Below the pieces are notes generated by a model. It was not told the origin of the DNA. It did not search any database and saw only the letters and a program-made list of their open reading frames with translations. The position numbers and the translations under genes are program-made. A DNA stretch of 64,000 nt from Capitulum mitella (taxonomy: Eukaryota > Arthropoda > Thecostraca > Pollicipedomorpha > Pollicipedidae), in the NCBI GenBank assembly GCA_030062745.1, contig CP099839.1, positions 15,236,044 to 15,300,043 of the forward strand, given 5' to 3'. Position 1 is the first letter of the stretch. Every line of letters begins with the position of its first letter. Below, piece after piece: positions 1 to 10,945 of the stretch.

Positions 1-14
1 CATGGCATGATAGA

Positions 15-135
15 TTGGCGCACTGGCCTTTTCGCTCTCTTTCAAAAACACTATGACTTCACTTGGGAATATATTGGCTGGCGCACTGGCCTTTCTGCAC
101 TCTTTCAAAAAAAAATGACTTCACCTGGGAGTATG
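15..135. repeat. Imperfect tandem duplication, period 63 bp
   Basis: Two adjacent copies share GGCGCACTGGCC at 17-28 and 80-91, followed by similar CTCTTTCAAAAA and ATGACTTCACYTGGGA stretches. The second copy has a longer A run. No gene is visible here. Confidence 0.75.
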
Positions 136-380
136 CCGAAACCCAATGCTGGCAGAATAACAAAGACATTCACTATCCTATTGACGTTAATACGACCTTT
201 TCCACATAAGTAGAACGCAAAGCCAACCAAGCTACACTACAATCACAGCACCAGCAAAAGCAGGTTACAATCACAGGAGTAACGATATACGACGCTCCGA
301 GCCAAAGATGCCTCTCATCGGCAGCCCGGTAACGGCAAGTTCTGCTTTGTAAAAGGCTACGCATCCTGGCCGACACCAGA

Positions 381-428
381 ACGGACGGAGAGGGTCTCAA
401 TTCTCCGGCTGGCCCACTCTCCGTCCGT
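381..428. repeat. Inverted repeat, 12-bp stem with 24-nt loop
   Basis: ACGGACGGAGAG at 381-392 is the exact reverse complement of 417-428. It lies just before the 91-bp tandem duplication. It could form a stem-loop; no function is inferred. Confidence 0.6.
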
Positions 429-479
429 ACAATTCCGCCGCCGGCTGGCGACAGAGACAGGCTCTCTCCCAGTCGACGG

Positions 480-663
480 GCGCCCGTCCCCTGTCTGAAG
501 CCCGCCCCGCTCACGCGACGGACGACGACCGGGCAGCCCAGAGGCCCCGCGATACAACAGCAGTGTCAGACAGGCGCCCGTCCCTGTCTGAAGCCAGCCC
601 CGCTCACGCGACGGACGACGACCGGGCAGCCCAGAGGCCCCGCGATACAACAGCAGTGTCAGA
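480..663. repeat. Two-copy tandem duplication of about 90 bp
   Basis: Copy one (480-570) and copy two (574-663) are nearly identical GC-rich units that both end in CAGCAGTGTCAGA. They differ by one C in a CCC run and by one substitution. The array lies just beyond the stop codon of the minus-strand cGLR gene, so it may fall in that gene's 3' UTR or flank. The rest of 1-797 holds nothing else I can support. Confidence 0.85.
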
Positions 664-797
664 ACGCGGCAGGAGGCTTGGAAGCTCCCGCGCCACGACC
701 GAGCATACGCGAGAGTGACGCGACGGAACGCACGACCTGCGACTCAAAAGCCCCTGCTAAGTCAGCGTGCGCGAGTCGGCACGGGGCCAGCACGGTG

Positions 798-3700
798 TCA
801 CCCTGCGCGCGCTGCCTCCCACTGTCGCAGTTCCCGAGCGGCCCGCTCGCCCAGTTCGGCGCCGCCGGCGGCCGCCAGGGCGCGCAGACAACCAGCCGTC
901 TCCAGGCCGGCAATCTGCCGGGCGCAGAGCCACATCGTCAGGTGCGTCAGCGCCACGTCATCTGCATACGACGCCGATGCATCTGTGTACCCTTCCAGGG
1001 AGGAGAGCTTCCAGGACAGAAACATCTTCTTCGACATCTCTTGCTCGTCGAAGTCCGATCCAAACATGATGTTGATGAATGTCACGAAAAAATACACGGC
1101 CCCCAGTGCCGCGCGACATGACGTCATCCGCATCAGGTGGCTGACGTGTGCCGGGAGATTTCGCAGAAACATGGGGGCCCTGTGCAGGCTGTAGATAACA
1201 CCTCCCAATTCCTGTGCAGAAATGACTTTTACAGTCATGACCATCCTCAAGTCAAGCCCACGCAGAAAGTCGGAAAGCTCGTGGCGTAGCAAAAAGCCAA
1301 CCATGTTGAAGAACGTTGTGTGACGGTTGTCAACCTCTCGTTCGCTGAGCCCACCAGCCAGGAGAGCTATGCACGTGCCCGCGTTATGTAAAGGGATCGC
1401 CTGAACAACCCGAGGGTTTGTTTCAAACGGAGTCTCCTCACCAATGCCAGAGCTCGCCAGGGTCCTGTCCCGGCAGTTCTCATACTCTGTCTCGAACTTT
1501 GATGCTAACTCTACGGGCACCCCTGCTCCACTCAACAGCTCAGTCCAACTGCTCCCGGCACCCGCTGCATCACTCGGCGTGGCTTCGATCGACGGTGGAT
1601 CGACCAGATTCTTGGCCAGCTGTGTGATGATGCTGGTTGCTTTCGCGTTAACGTCGCCGTCCATCATAAACTGTTTGGCATCATCGATAAGTTGGAGCTG
1701 GAGCCGAATGCACTGGACTTCACGACGAAGAGGCGAAAATTCTTCGATGTTACGCTCACTCCACTCCATCTCGTCGTTGACATACTTAATCAGAGCGTGA
1801 TGGAAAATCAGGAACCGAGTGATGGGATAAGTCTGCTCTACTGTCCCAGAGAGCATCACATACTGCATCGCCTTCAGGCGTTCATCTGGATCATGTTCCA
1901 GTCTCTTGTCCGTTGATACGGGTTGAGCCATAGCCTTCATCTCATTCTGTGTCAGCTCCTCCCCTTCACTATGCGCTTTCCAAAGTGCTTCCATCATCAC
2001 GATCACGTCGTCGTTCAGAACGCTGCACTGGGCCGCCACCGCAGCAAACATCGTCCAGCTGTCGCACATGGGATGCGCTCCGAGCTCCGGTTTCAGCGCC
2101 AGCCAGGCGTCCCGCAGGAGTCCTGGTACCACACTGTTCGGATTCACGTTTACCGCGAAGACCAACTGCAACAGGGCGACGGACAGAGCCTCCGGAGCCG
2201 CTTCTACGTCACTGGATTCCACAGCTTCCAGCAAGGTTCTACAAAGCTGGGACAGCGGCTCTCGCGTGGATACTCGGAATCTGAAACGGTCATCGATGCC
2301 GTAAACATGTTTCAATGGCTTCTGCCGGATCTGTCGCACTTTGGCCAACACCTGGGCAACGTCACCTTTGCTGATATGGCTGATGAGATTGTTCTCTGGC
2401 ATGAAATAGCTGGGAATACAGTGCTCCTCGAGACACCTCTCCATACGGTCGATCACGTTCAGCAGGTGCTCAAACACGTTGTTCTCCTCCCAGCTGTTCA
2501 GCTTCGACAGTTCCAGTTCCCAAAAAAACAGTGTCTTTACGTGGTACGTCACCAACACCTTGGGCTGCTGCAAGAAGCACTTCTGCAACAGTTTCGTCAG
2601 CAGGTACATCTTCTTCTGCACGTGGGTGAGGCAATGCGCTAGACGTCTCTCCAGATCGGAGAACGACAAACGCCACTCAAGGTCGCGCCGTTTGCTGAGT
2701 GGGTGTCCGGTGGCTACAAGAAAGCACCTGCCTTGCCTGCGGATGTCTTCCAAGATCGTCTTCGGTGGCCAAATGACGTCACTGGCGCCGGCCCGTGTCA
2801 TCCAGGCGTGAACCTCCGGAGGCATTTCTGTCAGGGGCAGCGCCGGAACCCAATCACACTTGAAATCTGTCTCTAACACGTGCGCACAGGTCGTCTCAAT
2901 TTTTCTAAACCTGTTTGCATTCGTCGCCGGGCCGGTGAGCGTTGTATTCCACCCTTTAAAGAAAGCGGTATCGCATAGCTGTGATGCCACGGAAGCAGAA
3001 GACAAAAAAGACGTGCCGTCTCCGCCATCCTCGTAGATAGACGAATCCAGGAACTCCACTTCGTTGTTCACGAAGACGACACGGGCGTAACCGGCGTGGC
3101 TTGCCAGGGTCTGATCCATGTACATCCCGTCTTCCCGCTGCAGCGACACCGGCATGTCCTTGAATTCAATCATCACGTCAATATCCGACGATTCATAATA
3201 TTTCGCTGGCTGCGACCCTCCAGCCATGTTGGCCGCTGCCTTTTTTTGGTCCCGCTCCTCATAAGGTGCCAGCACCAAACCCTCTGCCAGCGACCCGCTG
3301 ACGTGGTAATCCGTGTTGTCAGCCGCAGTGCGCGCGCTGTGGTGCAAACCCAGTGCTGTGTCCTCCACCACCCAGCGCATGTGTCCGTTCCAAGCCAGGA
3401 AGAGCGGCGGCAGGAAGTACCGGACGGCCAGGGTGCCGAGTCCCAGCAGCAGGCCGCTGGTCTGGTCCCGGCGCCGGTCGCCCAGCAGCTGGCCGATCGA
3501 CGCGCGCGGCAGCGTCGCGTCATAGTCCCCGAAGTGCATCGGTGGATCTCTGCCTTCTTTACAAGCGGCGATCATGTTGTCCTCCCACTCCTCATAATCG
3601 ATGCCTGGGTCCGGACTGCACCCGGCCACCCAGTCAGGCGCGGTCGCCATTGGAATGCAACACCGGGCAATCGATCCACGAGCACTGGCCAGGACCGTAC

Positions 3701-3800
3701 CTCGCGGGGAGACGGTTCCAGTTGCAGTCACCGCGCGACTACAGCTGACCCACAGATCGTCCGCTCTCACCTGCTTCGAAATACTGGAAGGTCCTAACAC
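798..3800 (-). CDS. Mab-21 domain cGAS-like receptor (cGLR) with long C-terminal extension
   Basis: An intronless 1000-residue reading frame, start codon at 3800 and TGA at 800-798. The nucleotidyltransferase core is complete: Gly-Ser at residues 169-170 (GSLAEGL), paired acids D206 and D208 (SSDIDVMIEF) and a third acid D316 (CDWVPAL). The Mab-21 C-lobe follows, with the typical YHVKTLFFWELE at 419-430. In the cGAS/cGLR family these residues bind two metals and join nucleotides into cyclic dinucleotides after nucleic-acid sensing, which then activate STING. I see no zinc-ribbon like that of vertebrate cGAS. Residues about 480-1000 are mostly helical-looking and match no domain I know; 899-914 is a hydrophobic stretch. 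The family core is usually about 350-450 residues, so this protein is about twice normal size. M51 is an alternative start. An inactive MAB21-like developmental protein is less likely because the acids are intact. Family call sure; enzymatic role inferred. Confidence 0.9.
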   Translation of the reverse strand: MLGPSSISKQVRADDLWVSCSRAVTATGTVSPRGTVLASARGSIARCCIPMATAPDWVAGCSPDPGIDYEEWEDNMIAACKEGRDPPMHFGDYDATLPRASIGQLLGDRRRDQTSGLLLGLGTLAVRYFLPPLFLAWNGHMRWVVEDTALGLHHSARTAADNTDYHVSGSLAEGLVLAPYEERDQKKAAANMAGGSQPAKYYESSDIDVMIEFKDMPVSLQREDGMYMDQTLASHAGYARVVFVNNEVEFLDSSIYEDGGDGTSFLSSASVASQLCDTAFFKGWNTTLTGPATNANRFRKIETTCAHVLETDFKCDWVPALPLTEMPPEVHAWMTRAGASDVIWPPKTILEDIRRQGRCFLVATGHPLSKRRDLEWRLSFSDLERRLAHCLTHVQKKMYLLTKLLQKCFLQQPKVLVTYHVKTLFFWELELSKLNSWEENNVFEHLLNVIDRMERCLEEHCIPSYFMPENNLISHISKGDVAQVLAKVRQIRQKPLKHVYGIDDRFRFRVSTREPLSQLCRTLLEAVESSDVEAAPEALSVALLQLVFAVNVNPNSVVPGLLRDAWLALKPELGAHPMCDSWTMFAAVAAQCSVLNDDVIVMMEALWKAHSEGEELTQNEMKAMAQPVSTDKRLEHDPDERLKAMQYVMLSGTVEQTYPITRFLIFHHALIKYVNDEMEWSERNIEEFSPLRREVQCIRLQLQLIDDAKQFMMDGDVNAKATSIITQLAKNLVDPPSIEATPSDAAGAGSSWTELLSGAGVPVELASKFETEYENCRDRTLASSGIGEETPFETNPRVVQAIPLHNAGTCIALLAGGLSEREVDNRHTTFFNMVGFLLRHELSDFLRGLDLRMVMTVKVISAQELGGVIYSLHRAPMFLRNLPAHVSHLMRMTSCRAALGAVYFFVTFINIMFGSDFDEQEMSKKMFLSWKLSSLEGYTDASASYADDVALTHLTMWLCARQIAGLETAGCLRALAAAGGAELGERAARELRQWEAARAG

Positions 3801-4611
3801 TCTTTACTCCCTGCTCTCCGTCGCTTGGATCTTATGATTGGCTTCCGCCCACCTTGCGTCCTCTCTCTAAGAAGCCAGAGCCACAGAAGTGGTGCCCATA
3901 GCCGACATCTCTTCGAGACTGAACGATTGTCAAATAAATTCCGGGAGATTTGTTTCACCCGTCCATCCCCACTGGGAGAACCGCAGAGTTTTTTTTACGA
4001 CACAGTTACAGCGGCACGCCGGTCATCTTTGCGTCGCTATCTCGCTGCTGCTTTTGCCGGGTCGTGAAAACGACGTCTGTTCACACAACAGGAATCACAA
4101 GTCTGAAAAAAGAGACAAAAACAGAACAGCTGCAGATCAGCACAAAGGATTACAAGCGTCACGAGCTCGATCCAAGAACATGGGCAGTTGGAACATACAC
4201 TGAGGGCACGCCCACTGCAACTGGTAGGGAATGGCTAAACTAAACAACTGGAATAGAGAACGAACGGAAATCGGAAAAAAGCACGGACATGATTATGCAT
4301 GCCCGCAGGAGCTGCAGGTGACGACAAGCACCGCGACGGCGCCGACCACGAGTAGTAAAGATGACGGCGATTTAAACGTTGTATCTCCACACAGTGCGCT
4401 GGTACTTCTAATCCAGTCTAGCCCAGTTCACCTCTGGTACCTCTAGTCGGAGGACACGCGCAGATTCCACGCTGTGATGCCAGCCACCGGTCAATGGCCA
4501 ACGGCACCTGGCCAATACCCCGCCACCTAACCCGCCGTTCAGACACAGTGGTAGGCCCTCCCACCCTTTGGCTCTGCCACGTATGCTGTAGTTAATGCTC
4601 ATTTGGTAAGT

Positions 4612-4633
4612 CCCCCCCCCCCAAAAAAAAAAA
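4612..4633. repeat. Poly-C/poly-A homopolymer junction
   Basis: Eleven C residues are followed directly by eleven A residues. The exact length is likely to be unreliable in the assembly. Confidence 0.9.
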
Positions 4634-5362
4634 TTACAGCCAGCTTTTGAAAGAGGACGTTGTCCTGATTTCAAAGACACTACAGTCACTCAGGTCCAAT
4701 ACGACTTCTTCTCGGAGCACAACCCGAAAATCCGTCAGTTATAGTAAACAGTGACACACTGGATCATCGCGAGAGAATGGAACGAAAACGGGCGTCTGCC
4801 GAGTGGCACGATCAGGTAATGCGGCAACTTTCCATTGCTGGCAACGCTAGTGATGTAGAAAGATCCTGGCCGATTAACCTTGCAATCACCGAGTTATTTC
4901 TCCGCCCTGGCCACAAGACGCACAGAGAAAAGAAGACCAAGACACGCCAGTACCGATACACTGCAGGACCGTGAAAACAACCACTGCTCATGGCTGAAAC
5001 CGTCGACATAAAGAGCAACAGCTGGCTAACCAGGCCTGCCTTATGACATTCATACAGAATGCTCACCTCACGTTCTCGTCCTGACCGCGACTGGCAGAGC
5101 TCTGGTGCTGACTCCGTAGCCACAGCTTTTAAAGCCCCCACTCGGTGAGGGGGTAAACAACACAATCGCCGCAGGGAATCCGGTCGGCCAGCTCACCGCC
5201 AGAGGCCGAGTGTTCATCGTACGGGGAAGAGACGCTTATCAGTGCGGCTGCCGAGACGATCATCCAGCATGACTGGCAGATGTAAAAACACACTGGTCCA
5301 AGGAAGCGAAACTATTGTTTTTAGGTTAGCTATCCTTAAAGACTGGTGTTGAAGGAGTTTGT

Positions 5363-5410
5363 CGATGCTGAAACAGATTCCGTGACACGTCGGAATCTGT
5401 TTCAGCATCG
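5363..5410. repeat. Perfect hairpin, 20-bp stems, 8-nt loop
   Basis: The arm 5363-5382 is an exact reverse complement of 5391-5410, separated by TGACACGT. The loop sequence recurs directly after the right arm (TGACACGTCG from 5411), so arm plus spacer looks like an inverted duplication. No poly-T or transposon end lies nearby. Confidence 0.95.
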
Positions 5411-5724
5411 TGACACGTCGCAAGGGTCTTGCAGGACAAAGCATTTCAAGAACTGCTGAAATCCTCATCACGTCATCAGAATCCTTACAACTATGAAAAG
5501 TTCTGAAAATGACTTCAAGTGTATGAAAGGCTTACTGTGACATAAAATACCCATGCAATCGAGTTTTCAACGTTTTAGAAATCTCACAAGGGGGAAACGT
5601 GCATTTGCGCCGAACTATGCGCAGGGATCAAAGAGCTTTCAAAACGTTAGTAGAAAGATGATTTTACCGACAGTGAATAAAGGGAATGAATAATAATTAC
5701 TTGGTTGACCACTTAAGGTGGGCG

Positions 5725-5770
5725 ATGTGGTACAGTGGTTAACAATGGGCGAGCTGAGTTGAGGGAGAGC
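5725..5770 (+). repeat. Partial tRNA-type SINE head
   Basis: TACAGTGGTTAACAATGGGC matches the A-box region of the fuller SINE at 22966-23055, sharing AGTGGTTAACA. No B box follows at the expected distance. It appears to be a decayed or truncated copy, with the mariner element inserted about 65 bp downstream. Confidence 0.4.
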
Positions 5771-5835
5771 CCGTTGAATGATGGTGTACGACATTCCTGG
5801 AGATCTCTTGGTGGTGTTGACCTGTATGCTGTGTA

Positions 5836-7101
5836 ACGGGTGGACAGTACGAAATGAGACAAAATCTGTAAACCAATATTTCCGGAACTATCTGGAACCA
5901 CGCTATGAAATTTTGCATGTGGTATCTAGCTCCTTTTGTTGTAAATTTCATCAATAAAAATGGAGAACGTCAGAGTTCAGTCCCGTACATGGCTCAAAAT
6001 TCCCAACAAGATGCACGAGACACTGTAGCGAAGGTCGTGCAGGAAAATCCAGGACGCACGAAAGCCTTCCCCTGGAGAAGCTGCGAGCTATCTGGGCTAC
6101 CAACATCCGCCGTGTATCGTGTTCTCGCATCTTTACAAGCAAGAGGACAAATATCTCATGCCGGAAAGGGTCCGCAAGCCAAGAAAATATGCTGTCCGAC
6201 GCCGACTGATCCGCACCACCATTGGAAAAGAGGGTGTGTCTCAACGCCTGCTGACCCACAAGTTCGGGATATCCGGATCATACGTCAGCTATGTGCTCCG
6301 GAGCGTTACGGTGGAATAGAAGAAGCGCAAGAGAGCGCCAAAAGTCATCTCGGGAGAAGACGCTGCACAAAAGATCGTAATGGATGATGAAATATGCTTT
6401 ACATATTCTTCAGCCACTACCCGGGAACTCCGCTTACTATGTCCGTTCAGATGGAGACGTGCCAGCAAAGTCACACAGAGGCCAGAGGGCAAGCTTCCCT
6501 GGAAGCTTCTGGTCTGGATGGGGATATCTCCACGAGGTGCAACTCGGCCTGTGATTATGCCCACTACGGGTAATGTCGACGGCGACGTCTACCGACAGAA
6601 GCCCCTGAAGGAAGCCCTGATTCATTTTTTTGGACGAATGTTACCCTGAGAGGGACTGCTTATTTTGGCCCGACCTGGTCAGCGCGCATTACGCGAAGAG
6701 AACGCTGGCTTTGCCGAGGGAGGCCAATGTACCCTGAGTGGCACGTGACAAGAATCCCCCTGTGTGCTCCAGCTGCGCCCGAGAAGACACGTCGGGTACA
6801 GTCAAGCAGCGGGTCTACCACGGAGGCTGGTACGCAACCTCGGATGACGGCTTGAAGCGCTGAATCCGGCAGGTTATTTTTTACCACAAGACCCCGAAAA
6901 ACCGCGAAAAATGCTGCGGCACGTGTCTGTGAACGTGCACGCTGCGGACAAGCGGGGAATGACAGCGTTTGTTCACACACACACAAAAAACGAATAGCAT
7001 ATCAACTGACCAGGCTGTGTTTAAAATTTCATTTGGAAGTATCCACAAACATCTGAGATACTAAGTTGCACATTTTGTCTCACTTCATACCACACACCCG
7101 T
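5836..7101 (+). mobile_element. Tc1/mariner-type DNA transposon, complete ends, dead transposase
   Basis: A 1266-bp element flanked by the TA target duplication of this superfamily (5834-5835 and 7102-7103). Both ends begin ACGGGTG reading inward. The terminal inverted repeats run about 78 bp: ATGAAATTTT sits at the same offset from each end (5905-5914 and complement of 7023-7032), with clear similarity between. The length fits mariner elements (about 1.3 kb). The transposase inside is broken, so movement would need enzyme from elsewhere. Confidence 0.92.
5989..6990 (+). pseudogene. Mariner-like transposase pseudogene
   Basis: Translation starts at a Met near 5989 with a helix-turn-helix N-terminal region (…SGLPTSAVYRVL…). 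A frame change near 6165-6180 leads into a basic segment (RRRLIR…GVSQRLL…FGIS) that reads as the second DNA-binding helix-turn-helix. An in-frame stop (TAG, 6317-6319) interrupts it; the same frame resumes with KKRKRAP. The catalytic domain starts at IVMDDE, with a likely short deletion before it, and runs to a stop at 6649. Remnants in other frames continue to about 6990 (FWPDL-like, AHYAK-like). At least two frame changes and several stops make it non-functional. Confidence 0.85.
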
Positions 7102-7103
7102 TA

Positions 7104-8920
7104 GTGCGGCCGGCAGCTCTCAGAAGAGAGCCACAAACCACACTTCTGGAGGCAATGAAGACTGAAGAAGTACTGAAGAGCGCCCGTGGCCAAAACGTCG
7201 GCAAACTCCCCAGCTCTTCTGAAAACCACAAGCCACACTACACGGCTTACAGGCCAACAACCACCAATAATGACTCCTTTGATACGAGTGCGGGTTTGCC
7301 CCGCGGCGTCCTCTGCACCAGCTGACCCAGAATCACTACTTACGTCACAAGTAACGGTATCAGTCGGATACGGCTGCAACGACGTCTCGGCCGCTTCCGG
7401 GACATGCAGTGGCTTTGGGTGACTGTGGAACACTGTCTCCTTCACCACGCGCTCGCATCCAGCAACAGCGTCACGGACATAAACGTGCTTCTTTTGGTGC
7501 ACGGACACCCGTCGCAGCCATCTACTGGCTCGCCTACAAGCGTCTTTCGACTATTCGTGTGACCCATCCTAACTCTAGGGTTTAATGTCAACAGCATGTC
7601 TGCTCCCCTGCAGTTCAGGACGACGAGCAAACAATCGTACATTAATTCCAGAGAAGACTGGCATGGAAAGGGACACTTTTTCACCAACATCACTATGAAT
7701 TCTTATTGCTTCGCTTGGATGACAAATGTACTATCTGCATGTGCTGCTCCGCGGGGTCCCGTACGATAGCCTGAATATGGTATGGCTCCTCAAAATGTGA
7801 TTCAGGCCCATGGAAGGCCAAGGATTGAGGAAGAGTCATGCATCGGTCTCACGCAAATCCAAATCTGCTAGTGACTGAAGCCTCACTCATGAGGACTGGC
7901 CAATCAGCCCTCTTCATGCTGTGCTCTTGCAAATTACAATCAACAGAGCTGTACACAAACAGCTCTGTATGACATTATCAATAGTTTGTTCTGCTCTAGG
8001 TAGTTCAACACACCTTGTGTTCAACACAAGGTGGTCCCACCACACCATCACTGTTCATGTCATGTGGAGAGCAGTGCTACCTCTTTATCCCCAGGCTGCT
8101 ATGTAACCTATTCACCAATCCCTCCATATCTGGAAGATGGCCAAAGTTGTGCCTAAGTACCACACAAATGGTAGTATAAACATCCCCTTGGGCTGCAGAG
8201 CTGTGCACACAACATAATTACAATAATACTCTCTTCAGCCACCAATGTGCATGCAAGTCCAATCAGTGTGTACATGGTGTGCTCCAGTGCAAACCAATAA
8301 TGCACAGTAACCATGCCACGTGGTTTCAACACTCTGAAGGGGTGAAAGTCTGGTGGTGTGGGATGACTGCCTGCAGCTGCAATGCACCCCAGGGATCAAC
8401 CTTGGATCCATCTGGGTACCCCAAGGACCCATCACCAGGCAGACCTTTTTGAGCCTGTCCACCAGTGACTTCAACTATCATCACATGGAGTGCCAGATAA
8501 TGTAATATGACACTGAAACTCAGCTGCTCCATCACAACACCACATCAAAATAATCTTGTTTGAGTGTCACTAGAAAAAGTCACATAAGATCAACTGTCAG
8601 AGAATAGAACACTTCTAAATTTCTGACTTTGATTTGTTAAATTCACATCACCTGACCTAAAAAAAAGAAACTTAAGAATATCCCCTTGGCTAACTTTCCA
8701 AACATATTGCCATGCCACTCCAAAACATGTTGCTGGTAATGTTCCCAACATGTATTTTCCTGAAGTATGTACTGGAATTTGAGGAAACCTAATCAGTTGG
8801 ACAACTGGATAATTAGATAATTAATTCCACAGTCACCAGCCAGTATAACACAACATGGGCCTGCAAGAACTAGAAACTGCCTTTCAACAACCAGTGTAGA
8901 TACATATCTGTATGCATGTG

Positions 8921-8966
<46 letters not shown>

Positions 8967-10139
8967 CGAGGCGACTAAAAATCCTGCAAAAGACACAGAG
9001 GTTACTAGAAACTAGTAGATGCCATCCTCAACCATCAGTGCCATTTGGTAGGTGGTGGTTGTTGGCTGAAGCACGAATTCTGAGAATTTAAGCAGGAAAG
9101 TGGGATGTTCACAGCACCACACTTTTCTGATGACCATAACCTGCACCATTTGGACATTTTTTTGTTATATAACACATTTACACTTTTTTCACAGAGTGCT
9201 CTTGCTGTATATATCATGCAGAAGAGCGCATAACCTTTCCTATGGAAGAAAGAAATGGTGCACCACCTGCACTGTTTCTGAAAGACATGGGGTTATACTC
9301 TGCTGTAAACAAATGTGATGCAAGGCTACTGGCTGACAAAGGGGTATCTGTAGGGAGCAACACTATGCCATGGTGCAACTGGAAGCTAGGTTTTTTTATT
9401 TATTCTGATGGTTATGTTATTTACTAAGCTGAGTTCATTTTATTGTATTATATTAGGTTGGGTCAGGTTAGCTCTGACTGGGTCAAGTTGGCCTGGTTTT
9501 GGATGACTTGAGTTCAGTTAGCCATCTTGTTAATCTTACTTATTAACCATTATGTTTGATTAGAATGATGACACAATATGGTCCAAAATACCTCAACCTT
9601 CAAAAATACCCCTTTTGAATTCATTGTCAGAGAATACCAGTAGAAACCAGAGAAAAGGCCTGGCAGTCAGCACCTAATGGAGTGACAATATTATTTGGTC
9701 ATTTTTTCCCACTTCTCATCTTGGAATGATATTATGCAGTGCTGTATCACAAGTACTGGTTGTTAAACTGCCTGTTACAACTTTTATATCATCATGCCAT
9801 TTTTTCATTGGAAATGAAGCCCTTGGTAGAAATGGACTATACAGTTCCTATCTTTGCACCAGAGCAATACTGATAAAATGATAATATCCTACCAACCAAG
9901 GGTGCAGCCAAGATCTTCTTAAGGGGATCTGGAGCTCAGTGTAAACCAACATCATATGGAAACTGCCTGCTAAGAAAACAATGTACAATGGTTTCTGCAA
10001 AAAATGCAGGCCTCAGGGGAAGGAAGGGTCAAGCCCCCCTGGCTGCACCTGTGCCATTAACATACCTTATCTAGTTCATGAACATGGGAGCTAACATGTC
10101 TATAACACTCCCACTGTTCATATGTCTGGCCCAGCAGGA
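7104..10139. other. Gene-free intergenic block, mostly CpG-poor
   Basis: I find no protein-coding exon with conserved features. From about 7861 onward the sequence is AT-leaning and nearly CpG-free. It contains a (TC)n(TA)n microsatellite at 8921-8966. A partial duplication of about 30 bp (7112-7142 and 7212-7242) lies at the left end. Confidence 0.6.
8921..8966. repeat. Compound (TC)n(TA)n microsatellite
   Basis: About 12 TC units pass directly into about 11 TA units. Confidence 0.95.
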
Positions 10140-10945
10140 TACCATACCACTGGCGAAACAGAGGGAACAAATATCGGTCCAAGACACACATACCTTGACT
10201 TGGCCTGTGGTCCGCTCTGTTTGTTTACCAGCCGTGCAAGCTAGGGCACACAGTCTCTTTGGCTCTGGCGTCCGGTCTTGTGTTAAGGCTAGCGTTTGTC
10301 CGTTTTTTTTTTGTTTCGTTTTCTGGCTTCTTTTTCGGCACACCAATCAGTCTTGATCATCAGGGTATCAATCATCAGTATCGTATGGAACTCAAGGCGC
10401 CAGTCGGTCGTGTGTTTACCCAGTACCGGCCACAACAGGCGTGCGCCAGGAATGACACATCCGAGCTGGAAAAGCCTCCATTTGAATTTTACTGACCATG
10501 ATGCAGATATCCCTTGCCTCAAAGGGACCGAATTTCCGAAGATTGAGGATATTGGAAAATTATTGGGTTGTAGCTATGTAAGCGAGAATATTCACAACTT
10601 TTACAGAAAAGTAACTGTTAGAACAATAACCGAAATTTCATCTCTATATTCTCTTGGTTCTGATTGGCTCACGCGCTTGATTTTGAACAACAGTTCGTGG
10701 GAAGACAAACCTTGGCGCACCGAATGTGCGTGCTATCGTTTGGAAGTCGTTCAAATTAAACAGCTTTTGTACTTTGAAAGTACGTACTAGGCTTTTCGGT
10801 ATATCATTGCGTATTACATTATATCTTTTTGTGGACAGGTAAAGAATCAGAAGGTTGCTAAGTCTCCGAAGATATTGGAAATCATTCTGCCACCTGGAAC
10901 TGCTGATATCAGCGCACAGAACATTTTGGTGCGGAGGGCGCGCTA
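10140..10945 (+). promoter_or_regulatory. Probable promoter and 5' UTR region of KIF23
   Basis: CpG dinucleotides return abruptly here between two CpG-poor blocks, and the segment ends at the predicted KIF23 start codon. This is the expected place for the transcription start. I see no TATA box that decides a start site. The call rests on position and composition only. Confidence 0.4.

Larger units (their letters stand above)
3801..5833. other. Intergenic region upstream of the cGLR gene
   Basis: No convincing gene. It holds a C11/A11 homopolymer junction (4612-4633), a perfect hairpin (5363-5410) and a SINE-like head (about 5725-5770). The first few hundred bases must contain the cGLR promoter, but I see no decisive TATA or initiator element. 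Confidence 0.6.

Noticed and set aside
7101..7508. 135-residue minus-strand frame
   Set aside because: No recognisable domain, no conserved splice context, and it overlaps the boundary of the mariner insertion; not enough to call a gene.
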